64,000 nucleotides of DNA from an uncultured Phycisphaerales bacterium (GCA_905480395.1 CAJQQE010000018.1:1-64000), one strand, 5' to 3'; shown: positions 36,741 through 46,381, counted from the first letter of the stretch. Notes: generated by a model from the letters alone, not told the origin. A program made the numbers and translations.

Positions 36741-37940
36741 TCACCGAATCGAGACCGACTCCGTGACTTCAAGACCGAATCCGTGCAGCGTCGGCCAGGG
36801 CCGCGGATGATTGGTGACCAGCCGGAGTTTGGAGAGGCCGAGGTCCCGAAGGATCTGGCTGCCAATGCCCAGCTCCCGCTGATCCATGGGCATCACCTTG
36901 GACCCAATGCCGTCGGGCCGGGCAAGATCGGGGGCATTCACATCTTCAGACCGGCGATTCACCTCATGCAAGGCTCCGGAAATCTCAAAGTTCCCCGACT
37001 CGGGACGCATGTAGACGAGTGCACCACGGCCTTCCGCATTGATCATTCGCAGCGTTGCTTTCAAGTCCTCTTGGCTGGAGTGCGATGACTCTGCCGCTTG
37101 CACCCCGAAGATGTCGCCGAGCAGATCTCGGCGGTGCACTCGCACCAGCGTCGGATCAACTTGGTCAACGGGACTGCCATCCGCATTGCGATCGCCCACT
37201 CCGCCAGCGCACAGCGCGATGTGCGGCAGGGCATCGATGGTGCTTCGCCAAGCAAAGAGCGTGAACCGGCCCTCGGGAATTTCGATCTCGCGTCCTTCGA
37301 TCGGAGCGATTCGCTCGATCAGCGCCTCTTGGCCCAGTCGATATTCGATGATTTGCTCGACAGAGCACATTTTCAGCTGATGTTCAGCGCACAGCTTTTC
37401 AAGATCGGGAAGCCGAGCCATGTTGCCGTCGGGATTGACGACTTCGATGATCGCCGCGGCGGGGTGCAGTCCAGCGAGGCGGCAGAGATCGACCGACCCT
37501 TCGGTCTGGCCGGTTCGAACCAGAACCCCACCTTCGCGGGCTCGGAGCGGATTGATATGACCCGGGCGGACCAGGTCGTCGGAGCGGGTCGACGGATCCG
37601 ACAACAACTTGATGGTGGCCGCTCGATCGCTGGCACTGATCCCCGTGGTCACGCCGTGCCGCGGGTGCCCGTCGACACTGATCGTGAAGGGCGTCTGGCG
37701 CAGGCTCGTATTGATCGCGCCTTGTGGCCCGAGTTCGAGTCGTTCGCACGAATCACCGTCGAGTGCCACGCAGAGGTAGCCACCGCCCACCCGAGCGAGA
37801 AAGTTGACGACTTCCGGCGTCGCGTACTCGGCCGCGATCACGAAGTCTCCTTCGTTCTCTCGGTTTTCGTCGTCGACCAGAACGATCACCCGACCGGCCT
37901 GGAGGTCCTTGATGATCTCGGGGATGGATTCGAAAGGCAT
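36741..37940 (-). CDS. ribB: RibBA-type protein: DHBP synthase with a GTP-cyclohydrolase II-like domain lacking zinc Cys
   Basis: The 399-residue protein has an intact N-terminal 3,4-dihydroxy-2-butanone-4-phosphate synthase domain: VLVDDENRENEGDFVIAAE, HGVTTGISASDRAATI and RPGHINPLRAREGGVL. It makes the four-carbon precursor of riboflavin. Residues 205-399 follow GTP cyclohydrolase II in overall pattern (LRMINAEGRGALVYM; GIGSQILRDLGLSKLRLVTN). However, the zinc site, normally CLTGD...CDCG, reads HRRDLLGDIFGVQAAES, so all three cysteines are gone. The second domain is unlikely to hydrolyse GTP. Start at 37940, just before MPFESI. Confidence 0.9.
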   Translation of the reverse strand: MPFESIPEIIKDLQAGRVIVLVDDENRENEGDFVIAAEYATPEVVNFLARVGGGYLCVALDGDSCERLELGPQGAINTSLRQTPFTISVDGHPRHGVTTGISASDRAATIKLLSDPSTRSDDLVRPGHINPLRAREGGVLVRTGQTEGSVDLCRLAGLHPAAAIIEVVNPDGNMARLPDLEKLCAEHQLKMCSVEQIIEYRLGQEALIERIAPIEGREIEIPEGRFTLFAWRSTIDALPHIALCAGGVGDRNADGSPVDQVDPTLVRVHRRDLLGDIFGVQAAESSHSSQEDLKATLRMINAEGRGALVYMRPESGNFEISGALHEVNRRSEDVNAPDLARPDGIGSKVMPMDQRELGIGSQILRDLGLSKLRLVTNHPRPWPTLHGFGLEVTESVSIR

Positions 37941-38016
37941 TCGGGAGATGATACCGGAGACCGCGCGGTTTGACCTCGCCACGAAGCAACGACCGGCTGG
38001 GACGTACCATGCTCGC

Positions 38017-39198
38017 ATGGCCGCCAAGAACCCCCTTCGTACCCTCGCCGCCGATCGACGCCGGCACGAGCGTATCGCCCTCGAACTCACCTCCCTTCCC
38101 ACTGCCGCGGGCCGCGAATATCGCGTCCAGGCGTACCTCGATCGCTGGCTCGCGGCTCGATCCCGAAGCCTCGTCTGGCAGCGAGACGACGACGGGAATC
38201 TGCTCATCAACTCGAAGAAACGGCCCGCCACGCGAACGGCGCCCCTGCTCATCACCGCCCATCTCGATCATCCCGCCTTTGTGGTGAGCCGGATCATCGA
38301 CGATCGCACCATCGAAGCCGAATTCCGGGGCGGCGTGCACGACCCCTACTTCGACGGCGCCCGGCTCGAATTTCACGATGCCACCGACCAAATCGTGAAG
38401 GGACGCATCGAGTCCCTCGCCCCGATCTCGAAGACCCGTTTGTTCAAGGTGGCGACGGTGCGACTCTCCAAGCGTCTCCCTGCGCTTTCGATCGGGGACG
38501 TCGGACGTTGGGCCTTCCCCGCCCCCGCGATCACCGGAAAGGGATCGAAACGTCTTCTGAAGACCCACGCCTGCGACGATCTTGCGGCGGCGGCGGCAGC
38601 CTTGTGCGCCTTCGATCGCATTCGCAAACGCCGAGGCATGGAACACGTCGGCCTGCTGTTCACGGTGGCCGAGGAAGTCGGCTTCATCGGCGCCATCGGC
38701 GCGGCCACCAACGGGCTCATCAAGAAAAACGCCCGGCTGGTCTGCCTCGAGAACAGTCGTTCGTTTCCAGAAAGCCCGATCGGCGGCGGACCGATTGTCC
38801 GAGTTGGTGATCGCATGACGGTCTTCAGCCCCGAGCTCACCAACGAAATCTCAAACCTCATGATGGCACACGCCGCCAAGAATTCGTCGTTTCGCTGGCA
38901 ACGAAAGTTGATGGCGGGCGGTGCGTGTGAGGCGACGGCGTTCTCGGCGTTCGGATTCCAGTCGACCTGCCTCTGCCTTCCGCTCGGCAACTACCACAAC
39001 ATGCAGGCGATCGACGAGGTGCAAGCCGGACATCGCCCCGCCAGGGTCGGACGAGAATTCGTCTCAATCGAAGACTATCACGGCCTCATCGAGATGCTGG
39101 AGATCACCGCCGCGGGTCTCGATCGGAAGTCCGGGGCCACGCCGCTTGAGGCCAGACTTCGATCGCTCCGAGATCGCCACCACGTCGTCCTGAGCTAA
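38017..39198 (+). CDS. M42-like metallo-aminopeptidase
   Basis: The 393-residue protein has the elements of M42/M28-type dinuclear peptidases: LLITAHLDHPAFVV near residues 77-90 (His ligand), THACDDLAAAAAAL (bridging Asp), FTVAEEVGFIGAIGA (catalytic and ligand Glu), RLVCLENSRS (ligand Glu) and a final GNYHNMQAI (His). It should cleave N-terminal residues from peptides in the cytosol, and it lacks a signal peptide. The start at 38017 is the first ATG outside the ribB promoter region; the gene diverges from ribB. Confidence 0.85.
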   Translation: MAAKNPLRTLAADRRRHERIALELTSLPTAAGREYRVQAYLDRWLAARSRSLVWQRDDDGNLLINSKKRPATRTAPLLITAHLDHPAFVVSRIIDDRTIEAEFRGGVHDPYFDGARLEFHDATDQIVKGRIESLAPISKTRLFKVATVRLSKRLPALSIGDVGRWAFPAPAITGKGSKRLLKTHACDDLAAAAAALCAFDRIRKRRGMEHVGLLFTVAEEVGFIGAIGAATNGLIKKNARLVCLENSRSFPESPIGGGPIVRVGDRMTVFSPELTNEISNLMMAHAAKNSSFRWQRKLMAGGACEATAFSAFGFQSTCLCLPLGNYHNMQAIDEVQAGHRPARVGREFVSIEDYHGLIEMLEITAAGLDRKSGATPLEARLRSLRDRHHVVLS

Positions 39199-39348
39199 CG
39201 GCCTCCAACGAGGGGATCTGGGGTGCCATCCCGTCCGGCCAATGGCTATCGGACCAGAGGATCTCCGATCTCAGTGGACTTCGACCAATCCTGATCTACG
39301 ATCAGAGTTGCCTCTTTGATCCGGACTCCACCCTTGGACTCGACGAAA

Positions 39349-40953
39349 ATGATCCCAGCGTTTGTCGTGACGATCGGAGGCCTCCTGGCACTGGCTTCTG
39401 CCACGTTGCCGGTCCAAGCGTCCCAGCACCGCGATCGACGACCGGCCCTCCGTGAAGTCGTCGCGCCACCTCCACCAATCTCTGCGAGCGGGGAGATCGA
39501 CTCGCCGTTCTCGGTCAACCTCGGAATACTGGCGGAAGACCTCATTCGCGGGCAGGCGAACGTCACGATTATTGGCGACAGCGTCAATACGTTTGGAAAC
39601 ACAAACTCGATGTTCAAGGGGTATCTCCTCGCGTGGCAACCGAATCGCTGGCGGCAGATTCACACCGCCGTCTCTTCGAACAGCAATGCCACCGGGGCTT
39701 GGCTGCAGACCTCGGGCAGCGGGAACTACATGCTCCTTCGACCGGGCGAGGGCATCGGCGATCTTGAGCCCTTTGCGGGCACCAACACCTGGGCGATGCG
39801 TGTGCTTTGGGGAGATGGCTGGTCCGGCCGAGCCCTGTCTGCGGGCTTCAACGAGCTTAGCTGGGCCTTTGACTCTGGAATGTTGCGAGACGCCGACGGC
39901 AATCAGCGATTCCTCCATACCGAAGACCTCTACCGACACCGCGCGATGATCGTCGCGGGAACCGATCCGTTATTCCGCTCGAGTTGGACGGTCCGTTCTC
40001 GCAACTCTGCGAACGGAACGCTCTGGAATACCAATCTGCCGAATCGGTCTTTTAACCCCACTCCAGAGCCCGGACTCTGCTGGTTCGATGATGTCCTTGA
40101 AGGAAGCACCGCCGGAGAAGGGCATCAGGGGACTGCCTTATATAGCGACCGCCAAGGCGCGTTCGGCCCCGACGAAAAGATCGGACTCTGTGGAACGGTG
40201 ATTACCAATCAGAGTCTCGAACAAGGCCTCGGATTGACCTATATCGGCAAGGGTGGCTGGCGAGCCGAGAACCATCGGTATCCCTTCGGCCATCCCGACG
40301 TGCCGATCATCAACTCCGCGACCATCTATCCAGGCTCGTACCGCAATGAAGCCCTCCGCCGCCACTTTCTGGCTCATGAAACGACGCATGTGATGATCTG
40401 GATCGGCACCAACAACAGCGGCATCGATGCGAATTTTCCTGAACGGACCATCGAGGACGTGAGTGAAATTCTGGTTCGTTACCGTGAGGTTCACGAATTG
40501 GCGAGGCTCGAAAATTCCGCCCTGCCTCCCGTTGAATTCTTGCTCATCGCCCCCTACGCCTCGGGGATGAACCCCTTCTTCCAAGACTATGCCGCTGGAC
40601 TTCGAACCCTCGCCAGTGGTGATACCGCGGTGATCGATCTCGACGGCATCGTTCGAGACCAGATCGGTGAATGGGATCAATGGAACACCGATCTTCTCCT
40701 CGATAGCACTCACCCGAATGTCGAAGGCGCGAAGTTCTTTGCTTCGCGGATCTGGCGAGAACTGATCGCCGCGGCCGGACCGACGGCGGACCTCAACCGC
40801 GACGGCGTGGTGAATGGCGCTGATTTCGGTCTCCTTCTGGGACAATGGGGCTGCGAAGATCCGGGCTACGCGGATCTCACCGGGGACGGATGCGTCACGG
40901 GAAGCGATATCGGCATCATGCTGGGCCAGTGGACGATCGGTTCCGGCGGCTGA
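39349..40953 (+). CDS. secreted SGNH-type hydrolase with dockerin-like tail
   Basis: The 534-residue protein has a signal peptide (VVTIGGLLALASATLPVQA). An SGNH/GDSL-like esterase domain follows: block I NVTIIGDSVNTF with the nucleophile Ser, a block resembling block III at MIWIGTNNSG, and the catalytic pair DSTHPN. A long insert lies between. The C-terminal tail has two calcium-loop repeats: DLNRDGVVNGADFGLLLGQW and DLTGDGCVTGSDIGIMLGQW. It may deacetylate or de-esterify an extracellular polysaccharide; the substrate is unknown. A TTG at 39316 is in frame, but 39349 opens straight into the signal. Confidence 0.86.
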   Translation: MIPAFVVTIGGLLALASATLPVQASQHRDRRPALREVVAPPPPISASGEIDSPFSVNLGILAEDLIRGQANVTIIGDSVNTFGNTNSMFKGYLLAWQPNRWRQIHTAVSSNSNATGAWLQTSGSGNYMLLRPGEGIGDLEPFAGTNTWAMRVLWGDGWSGRALSAGFNELSWAFDSGMLRDADGNQRFLHTEDLYRHRAMIVAGTDPLFRSSWTVRSRNSANGTLWNTNLPNRSFNPTPEPGLCWFDDVLEGSTAGEGHQGTALYSDRQGAFGPDEKIGLCGTVITNQSLEQGLGLTYIGKGGWRAENHRYPFGHPDVPIINSATIYPGSYRNEALRRHFLAHETTHVMIWIGTNNSGIDANFPERTIEDVSEILVRYREVHELARLENSALPPVEFLLIAPYASGMNPFFQDYAAGLRTLASGDTAVIDLDGIVRDQIGEWDQWNTDLLLDSTHPNVEGAKFFASRIWRELIAAAGPTADLNRDGVVNGADFGLLLGQWGCEDPGYADLTGDGCVTGSDIGIMLGQWTIGSGG

Positions 40954-41016
40954 GCCAATCCCTCTGAATTCAAGGAATGGCACGCCTCCAACCCGCGGCC
41001 CGCTATCCTCCGTCCG

Positions 41017-42870
41017 ATGAACGCTGTCCAGGATCCCGTGGCCAAGGTCGAAGCCGCCGCCGTTGCTGCTGTTGAAGCGGTCGGTGGCGATGCCGCGACC
41101 GGTGTCGATGCCGCCCTCAAGCCCAGTGCCAAGCCCGAGTTTGGCGACTTTCAACTAAACGCGGCGATGGCCCTCGCCAAGAAACTTGGCCGGAAGCCTC
41201 GGGAGGTGGCCGTGGATCTCGCCGCCGCCCTGATGGCCCCCTCGCTCGGTCTTGAAGGCGTGATCGCGGAACCGGAGATTGCGGGGCCTGGTTTCCTCAA
41301 CCTCCGTCTCGAACCCAACGCCCTCGCCGTCGCCTTGGTGGGCATGGACGACGAACGACTCGGCATCGAACCCGAGGTCAAGCCGCACGGCGTGACCATC
41401 GATGTCTGCGGGGTCAATGTCGCCAAACAAATGCATGTCGGCCACCTCCGATCCACGGTCATCGGTGACACCGTGGCCAGGCTCTTCGAACGGATCGGCC
41501 GCACCGTCCATCGCCAAAACCATCTCGGCGACTGGGGCCTCCCCATCGCGATGACCCTTCACTCCCTGTTGAGTCGGAAGGTGGATTTCGAGGCCCTCGA
41601 TCTGGATACGTTGAACGTGGCCTATCGCGACGCACAGCTCGAGGCTCGCGGTGACGGTCGCGGTCTTGCCGCGGCCAACGCAAATCACTGCGGGCCACAT
41701 CGAATCGCCGAACTCGAAACCCAGGAAGCAAGCGCGGGCGACGCCCAAGCGGCGGCTCGCGAAGCGCTGGTCCGACTGCAGTCTGGCGATGGGGACATGG
41801 TCACCGCGTGGAAGCGACTGATCGAAGTGACCATGAAAGAGGTCTACTTCGCCTGTGATCTTCTCGGGACGAGCATCTCACCGGAAAGCGAACGGGGCGA
41901 GTCGAGTTTTCGTGACGAGCTTGCGGAGGTCGTCGACGCCTTCGTCCGCTCCGACCTCGCGGTCGAGGACGACGGCGCGCTGGTGGTTCGTTTCCAAGAC
42001 CGCGATCGACCTATGCTCATTCGCAAGCGGGATGGCGGCTTCCTCTATGCGACCACTGATCTCGCGGCCCTGCGGTATCGGGTGCAAGAACTCGATAGCG
42101 ATAAAGTCATCTACGTGGTCGACGCTCGCCAGCGAGATCATTTTCGAGACGTCTTCGATGCCTGCCGGAAGATCGGCTGGGCCACGCTCCCCGACGGGGT
42201 GGAATCGGAACTCATTCACCTCGGCTTTGGCACCGTTCTGGGCCCGGACAAAAAGCCGCTCAAGACACGATCCGGCGCTAACTTCAAACTGATGGACCTT
42301 CTTCAAGCGGCGGTTGACCGCGGGACCGAAGCGGTCACGATCCGAGCCGCGGAGCCACATGCTCCGACCCATGGGCTCTCCAAGAGCGAACTCGCCGCGA
42401 TCGGTCGGGCGGTCGGCATTGCCGCGATCAAGTACGCAGATCTCTCCGGTGATTCGGCGAGGGACTACGTGTTCGATCTTGACCGCATGATCGCCTTCGA
42501 AGGAGACACCGGGCCGTATCTCCAGTACGCCCACGCGCGACTTTGCTCGATGCTTGAGAAAGCGGGCGACGAAGCGACCATTGATGCTCCATTCCGAATT
42601 GAAGCGCCCGAAGAACGTCGCCTCGCGCTCCTGCTTCTGCGATACCCGGCCACCATGCAGAACGCTGCACACTCACTCGAAGCAAGTCGCCTTTGCCGGT
42701 TTCTCTACGGCGTCGCCACCGAATTCAGTTCCTTCTATTCCGCGTGCCCCGTCCTCAAGACGGAGGACGCCGGTATTCGTCACGCCAGAATTCGACTGGT
42801 CCGACTGACGCGGAACGTGCTCCGAGACGGGCTCGGCACCCTCGGGATCGCGGCGCCGACCAAAATGTAA
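41017..42870 (+). CDS. argS: arginine-tRNA ligase
   Basis: The 617-residue class I synthetase charges tRNA-Arg. The N-terminal Add1 domain occupies about residues 1-110. The HIGH-type motif is NVAKQMHVGHLRST, where K/Q replaces the more common KPMH. The helical C-terminal domain includes GDTGPYLQYAHARLCSML and ends in the typical anticodon-binding part. KTRSGANFKLMDLL stands in the position of the KMSK-like loop, as expected for many ArgRS. The start at 41017 is a good ATG. It is followed by upp after 37 bases, containing an ACCGC tandem repeat. Confidence 0.96.
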   Translation: MNAVQDPVAKVEAAAVAAVEAVGGDAATGVDAALKPSAKPEFGDFQLNAAMALAKKLGRKPREVAVDLAAALMAPSLGLEGVIAEPEIAGPGFLNLRLEPNALAVALVGMDDERLGIEPEVKPHGVTIDVCGVNVAKQMHVGHLRSTVIGDTVARLFERIGRTVHRQNHLGDWGLPIAMTLHSLLSRKVDFEALDLDTLNVAYRDAQLEARGDGRGLAAANANHCGPHRIAELETQEASAGDAQAAAREALVRLQSGDGDMVTAWKRLIEVTMKEVYFACDLLGTSISPESERGESSFRDELAEVVDAFVRSDLAVEDDGALVVRFQDRDRPMLIRKRDGGFLYATTDLAALRYRVQELDSDKVIYVVDARQRDHFRDVFDACRKIGWATLPDGVESELIHLGFGTVLGPDKKPLKTRSGANFKLMDLLQAAVDRGTEAVTIRAAEPHAPTHGLSKSELAAIGRAVGIAAIKYADLSGDSARDYVFDLDRMIAFEGDTGPYLQYAHARLCSMLEKAGDEATIDAPFRIEAPEERRLALLLLRYPATMQNAAHSLEASRLCRFLYGVATEFSSFYSACPVLKTEDAGIRHARIRLVRLTRNVLRDGLGTLGIAAPTKM

Positions 42871-42873
42871 AAC

Positions 42874-42892
42874 ACCGCACCGCACCGCACCG
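42874..42892. repeat. ACCGC tandem repeat, 3.8 copies
   Basis: A perfect five-base tandem repeat fills most of the 37-base gap between argS and upp, just upstream of the upp ribosome site (GAGAGG). Confidence 0.9.
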
Positions 42893-42907
42893 AAGAGAGG
42901 AAACGAC

Positions 42908-43552
42908 ATGCGACGTACGCCCGAACATCCCAATCTGCTGACCCATGATCACCCCCTGATCGGTCACAAGTTGGGCATTCTCAGGAACCTTGAGACGCCG
43001 CCCCCCACCTTCCGAAGAGTGCTTGGTGAAATCGCCGGGCTGATGACCTACGAGGCACTTCGCGATCTCCCGACGAAGGCTTCCCGAGTCCAAACCCCGA
43101 TCGACGTGTGCGACGCCACCGAGCTCGCCGCCCCCGTCACCATCGTCCCGATTCTCCGTGCGGGCCTTGGCATGACCGACGGGATGCTCCGTCTCGTTCC
43201 AGAGGCTCGGGTCGGCCACATCGGCGTACAACGAAACGAAACAACGCATCAGCCCGTCGAGTACTACGAGAAACTTCCGACCGACATCGCCGAAGGGCCA
43301 GTCCTGGTGGTGGATCCGATGCTCGCCACCGGAGGGAGCGCCACCTACGCGGTGAACTATTTGAAGAAGCGAGGATGCGGGACGATTCGGTTCCTTTGTC
43401 TCGTGGCCGCGCCCGAGGGGGTTCAGCGGATGGCCAAAGACCATCCGGAGGTCGAGGTGCACGCCGCGGCCCTCGACGACCGACTCAACGAACTCGCCTA
43501 CATCGTTCCTGGCCTCGGCGATGCCGGTGATCGAGTCTTCGGCACCATCTGA
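42908..43552 (+). CDS. upp: uracil phosphoribosyltransferase
   Basis: This salvage enzyme makes UMP from uracil and PRPP. The 214-residue product has the standard Upp blocks: HPLIGHKLGILRN near the start, ILRAGLGMTDGMLRLVP, the PRPP loop VLVVDPMLATGGSATYAV and the closing YIVPGLGDAGDRVFGT. Its length matches the family. A GAGAGG ribosome site sits upstream of the ATG. It shares a transcript direction with argS and the methyltransferase gene. Confidence 0.96.
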   Translation: MRRTPEHPNLLTHDHPLIGHKLGILRNLETPPPTFRRVLGEIAGLMTYEALRDLPTKASRVQTPIDVCDATELAAPVTIVPILRAGLGMTDGMLRLVPEARVGHIGVQRNETTHQPVEYYEKLPTDIAEGPVLVVDPMLATGGSATYAVNYLKKRGCGTIRFLCLVAAPEGVQRMAKDHPEVEVHAAALDDRLNELAYIVPGLGDAGDRVFGTI

Positions 43553-43645
43553 CATCGAGGCCGTTCCCCGACCGGGAATCCCCCTGGTTCTGTGGTTTAC
43601 CGTTCGAGAGTGGCGCGAGGCCACGGAATCGGCGATCATCGCGTC

Positions 43646-44656
43646 ATGGCCGAACGCAAGAACACCGAATTCAATCGTCCCGGTGGCTATGCCACGCCTC
43701 GAGGGGCGACTCAGATCCAACGGGAATCAGCGGCCGAAATGCCCGCCGCCGACATCAGAATGCTCGGCGATGAAGTTGCCGCCTACGTGCCTGCCACGGT
43801 CTCGGTCGAACCAGTTCACCACTCGGATCAGCCCGACACCCGGCTCTACATCGGCGACTGCCGAGACGTCATTCCCAATCTCCCCGATCACGGCCAGGTG
43901 GATCTGGTCTTCGCCGACCCGCCCTTCAACTGGAACGTGCCCTACGACGAATGGTCCGATGGCATGCCACGAGCCGAGTACGAACGATTTACCTTCGACT
44001 GGCTTGACGTGTGTGTCGACGCGTTGGCCCCGCACGGATCGATCTGGGTCAACATTCCCGACGACACGGCGGCCGAGATTGTGATGCACCTCAAGAGACG
44101 GGGTCTCACGATGATCAACTGGTGCGTGTGGCATTTTCGTTTCGGACAGCACCGAGATAGTTCATTCATCATGAGCAAGGTGCACGCCTTGTACTTCGCC
44201 AAGGACGCAGACAACCGCATCTGGAATCCGGATGCCATCTTGGAGCAGTCGGACCGCGCCTCGATCTACAACGATGCGAGAACGCAGGCGAAAGATCACA
44301 ACGCCGGAATGCGCGTGCCGATGGACGTCTGGTACGGCCCCTACTGGGGTCGGGTGCAGGGCAACAACAAGGAACGTCGATCGCAGCACCACAATCAGAT
44401 TCCCGAGGTGTACCTCGAGCGGGTCATTCGGGCCTGTTCGAATGAAGGCGGGCTGGTCCTCGATCCGTTCTGCGGCAGCGGAACGACTTCTACGGTGGCC
44501 AAAGCGTGGAACCGACGCTCGATCACCACGGAGTTCGGCGCGGGCAACGCCGAGAGCGCCTGGGAACGGATCTCCGAGATCGGCATGTTGCGAAAAGGAC
44601 TTTCGAGTGGTGGGTCGAGCGCCATTGGAAAACCTCGGTCTCCCAAACGCTCCTAG
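43646..44656 (+). CDS. site-specific DNA methyltransferase without a visible restriction partner
   Basis: The 336-residue amino-methyltransferase has catalytic motif IV as ADPPFNW (residues 90-96) before the SAM motif I, LDPFCGSGTT (from D273). This order is that of the beta class (N4-cytosine or N6-adenine). LYIGDCRDVIPNLPD precedes motif IV as usual. NKERRSQHHNQIPEVYLERV lies before motif I in the expected position. No endonuclease or repair gene adjoins, so it may be a regulatory, CcrM-like or solitary enzyme; the target site is unknown. The start at 43646 (MAERKN) avoids the non-homologous extension from 43592. Confidence 0.9.
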   Translation: MAERKNTEFNRPGGYATPRGATQIQRESAAEMPAADIRMLGDEVAAYVPATVSVEPVHHSDQPDTRLYIGDCRDVIPNLPDHGQVDLVFADPPFNWNVPYDEWSDGMPRAEYERFTFDWLDVCVDALAPHGSIWVNIPDDTAAEIVMHLKRRGLTMINWCVWHFRFGQHRDSSFIMSKVHALYFAKDADNRIWNPDAILEQSDRASIYNDARTQAKDHNAGMRVPMDVWYGPYWGRVQGNNKERRSQHHNQIPEVYLERVIRACSNEGGLVLDPFCGSGTTSTVAKAWNRRSITTEFGAGNAESAWERISEIGMLRKGLSSGGSSAIGKPRSPKRS

Positions 44657-44669
44657 CGCCAGCGACCAG

Positions 44670-45242
44670 TCAACCGTTGCCTTTCGGCTCCCATGGAACG
44701 TCCTCAAGCCCCGCCGCGTGGTTGGCGGCGCGACTCATGGCGAAGAGCAGGTCGCTGAGGCGGTTCACCCAACGAATCGCTTCGGGCGTCACTGCCTCGG
44801 CATGATTCAGATGCACCATCAATCGCTCCGCGCGCCGACAGACGGTCCGAGCGATGTGCAGACGGGCGGCGAGTTCACACCCACCTGGAAGGACGAAGCA
44901 CCGAATTTCCGGCGCCGCGGCTTGGTAATGATCGATCAGGCCTTCGAGTACGACGACGTCGGCATCATCGATGCGGCCGACCTTCTCGCTGTTTCGTGCT
45001 CCCTCGGGCGTCGCAAGGTCAGCCCCGAGATCGAAGGAACGTGATTGAATCGCCAAGAGACTCGCCCGGAGTTTCTCGGATGCCTCGTCGTTGCCATCGA
45101 TCCCCGAGATCACGAGGCCCAGGCAAGCGTTCAACTCGTCAACGGTGCCATAGGCCTCGATCCGAGGATGGTCCTTGCCGACTCGGTCTCCGGAGAACAG
45201 GCCGGTTTTTCCATCGTCGCCGGTGCGGGTATAGAGCTTCAT
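44670..45242 (-). CDS. cob(I)alamin adenosyltransferase, PduO type
   Basis: The 190-residue enzyme attaches adenosyl from ATP to cobalamin. It shows the PduO/MMAB pattern: KLYTRTGDDGKTGLFSGDRV at the start, EAYGTVDELNACLGL, FVLPGGCELAARLHIARTVC, RRAERLMVHL and RWVNRLSDLLFAMSR. It supplies adenosylcobalamin for B12-dependent enzymes; none is seen in this window. The ATG overlaps the stop of the glycosylasparaginase gene as ATGA, so the two are co-translated. It converges with the methyltransferase gene. Confidence 0.93.
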   Translation of the reverse strand: MKLYTRTGDDGKTGLFSGDRVGKDHPRIEAYGTVDELNACLGLVISGIDGNDEASEKLRASLLAIQSRSFDLGADLATPEGARNSEKVGRIDDADVVVLEGLIDHYQAAAPEIRCFVLPGGCELAARLHIARTVCRRAERLMVHLNHAEAVTPEAIRWVNRLSDLLFAMSRAANHAAGLEDVPWEPKGNG

Positions 45243-46381
45243 GGGTCTTCCTTCGGGTTGGGTTTGTCACGCTTCGCCAAGCCTTCGCGAGCAGATTCTG
45301 GAAGTCCATCATCTTCGGGGCGATGAACCAAGTCAGGACCGGACACCCTACCGCCTCCTTCATCGCGAGTGGCCACCAGGAACCCAGGTCGATACGCCCC
45401 CGACGCCACATTCCCAGCGGCATCCATCACGACGACGCCCACTTGATGATGAGGACGCCGCGGACCAAGCTCATCGATTCGGAGCATGACTTCTCGAATG
45501 GCATCCAGAAGCGTTCCTCCCCTTCGAAGCGTCTCCACCGCCACGAAACTCGCGCAGATACCCGCGATCAGTTCACCGGTTCCCGTCGCCGTGGCCAACC
45601 CCACCCCCGGCTGGACGAAGAGGCCATGCCCGGCGATCGGCGAGTCGCCGACCCGCCCCGGCACTTTGAATGGAAGCCCGCTGGTCGAACAGCCCGCCGC
45701 GAGATTGCCCGAAGCGTCACGACCCAGGACGCCAATCGTGTCGTGGCCAGCTGGCGCGGCACCTTCACGGCCATCGTTTGGACGAAAAAGCCGTCCACCC
45801 GCCGCGGAGCCAAGGCCAGGATCTTGCGGACGGAGGCCCAAGAGTGATTGATCGGTGCGCTGATCAATCGGATCGCCGCCACCGTCCCGACGGGCGGCGG
45901 CCCAAGTTTCAAAAGCCGCCTTGGCGTCATCGGAGAGGAGTTCCTGACCGGCGAAGCCATGGCGGTCTGCAAAGTCATCCGCATCATCCCCGCAGAGCAA
46001 GGTGTGCTCGGTCCGCTCCATGACCAGACGAGCAACCGAAACTGGATGCACGTGCCGACGGAGACCAGCGACCCCGGCAAAACGGATCGGGGACGCCATG
46101 ATCGCGCCGTCCAGGCTCATTCGACCGCTGGAATCGGGAAGCCCGCCGAGTCCAACGCTATCGACGCTGAGATCGAGATCGGCGTGTTGACACGCCACTT
46201 CGATGGCATCAAGCAGGGTTGACCCCGAGCCCTGGCCTGCTCCCGATTGATCGCCCGAACCTGAAGCACCGTTGAGGGTGGACCAGGCCGACTCGATCGC
46301 GGCCAAGGAGAACGACCAGGTGCCGACGAGGATCGGGCCGCGATCAGATGAGCAAGGAGCCGTGGGCATGGGGCGAAACAT
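45239..46381 (-). CDS. glycosylasparaginase-like Ntn hydrolase
   Basis: The 380-residue protein matches N4-(beta-N-acetylglucosaminyl)-L-asparaginase. The expected autocleavage site is GHDTIGVLGRDASGN, with T215 as new N-terminal nucleophile. GCSTSGLPFKVPGRVGDSPI and the TGTGE loop (ATGTGELIAGICASF) bind substrate. An N-terminal VDSVGLGGLPDSSGRMSLD also fits. It removes aspartate from asparagine-linked sugars or isopeptides. No clear signal peptide is present, so its place in the cell is open. The start at 46381 is the ATG nearest the conserved region; 46462 is a weaker alternative. Confidence 0.87.
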   Translation of the reverse strand: MFRPMPTAPCSSDRGPILVGTWSFSLAAIESAWSTLNGASGSGDQSGAGQGSGSTLLDAIEVACQHADLDLSVDSVGLGGLPDSSGRMSLDGAIMASPIRFAGVAGLRRHVHPVSVARLVMERTEHTLLCGDDADDFADRHGFAGQELLSDDAKAAFETWAAARRDGGGDPIDQRTDQSLLGLRPQDPGLGSAAGGRLFRPNDGREGAAPAGHDTIGVLGRDASGNLAAGCSTSGLPFKVPGRVGDSPIAGHGLFVQPGVGLATATGTGELIAGICASFVAVETLRRGGTLLDAIREVMLRIDELGPRRPHHQVGVVVMDAAGNVASGAYRPGFLVATRDEGGGRVSGPDLVHRPEDDGLPESAREGLAKRDKPNPKEDP

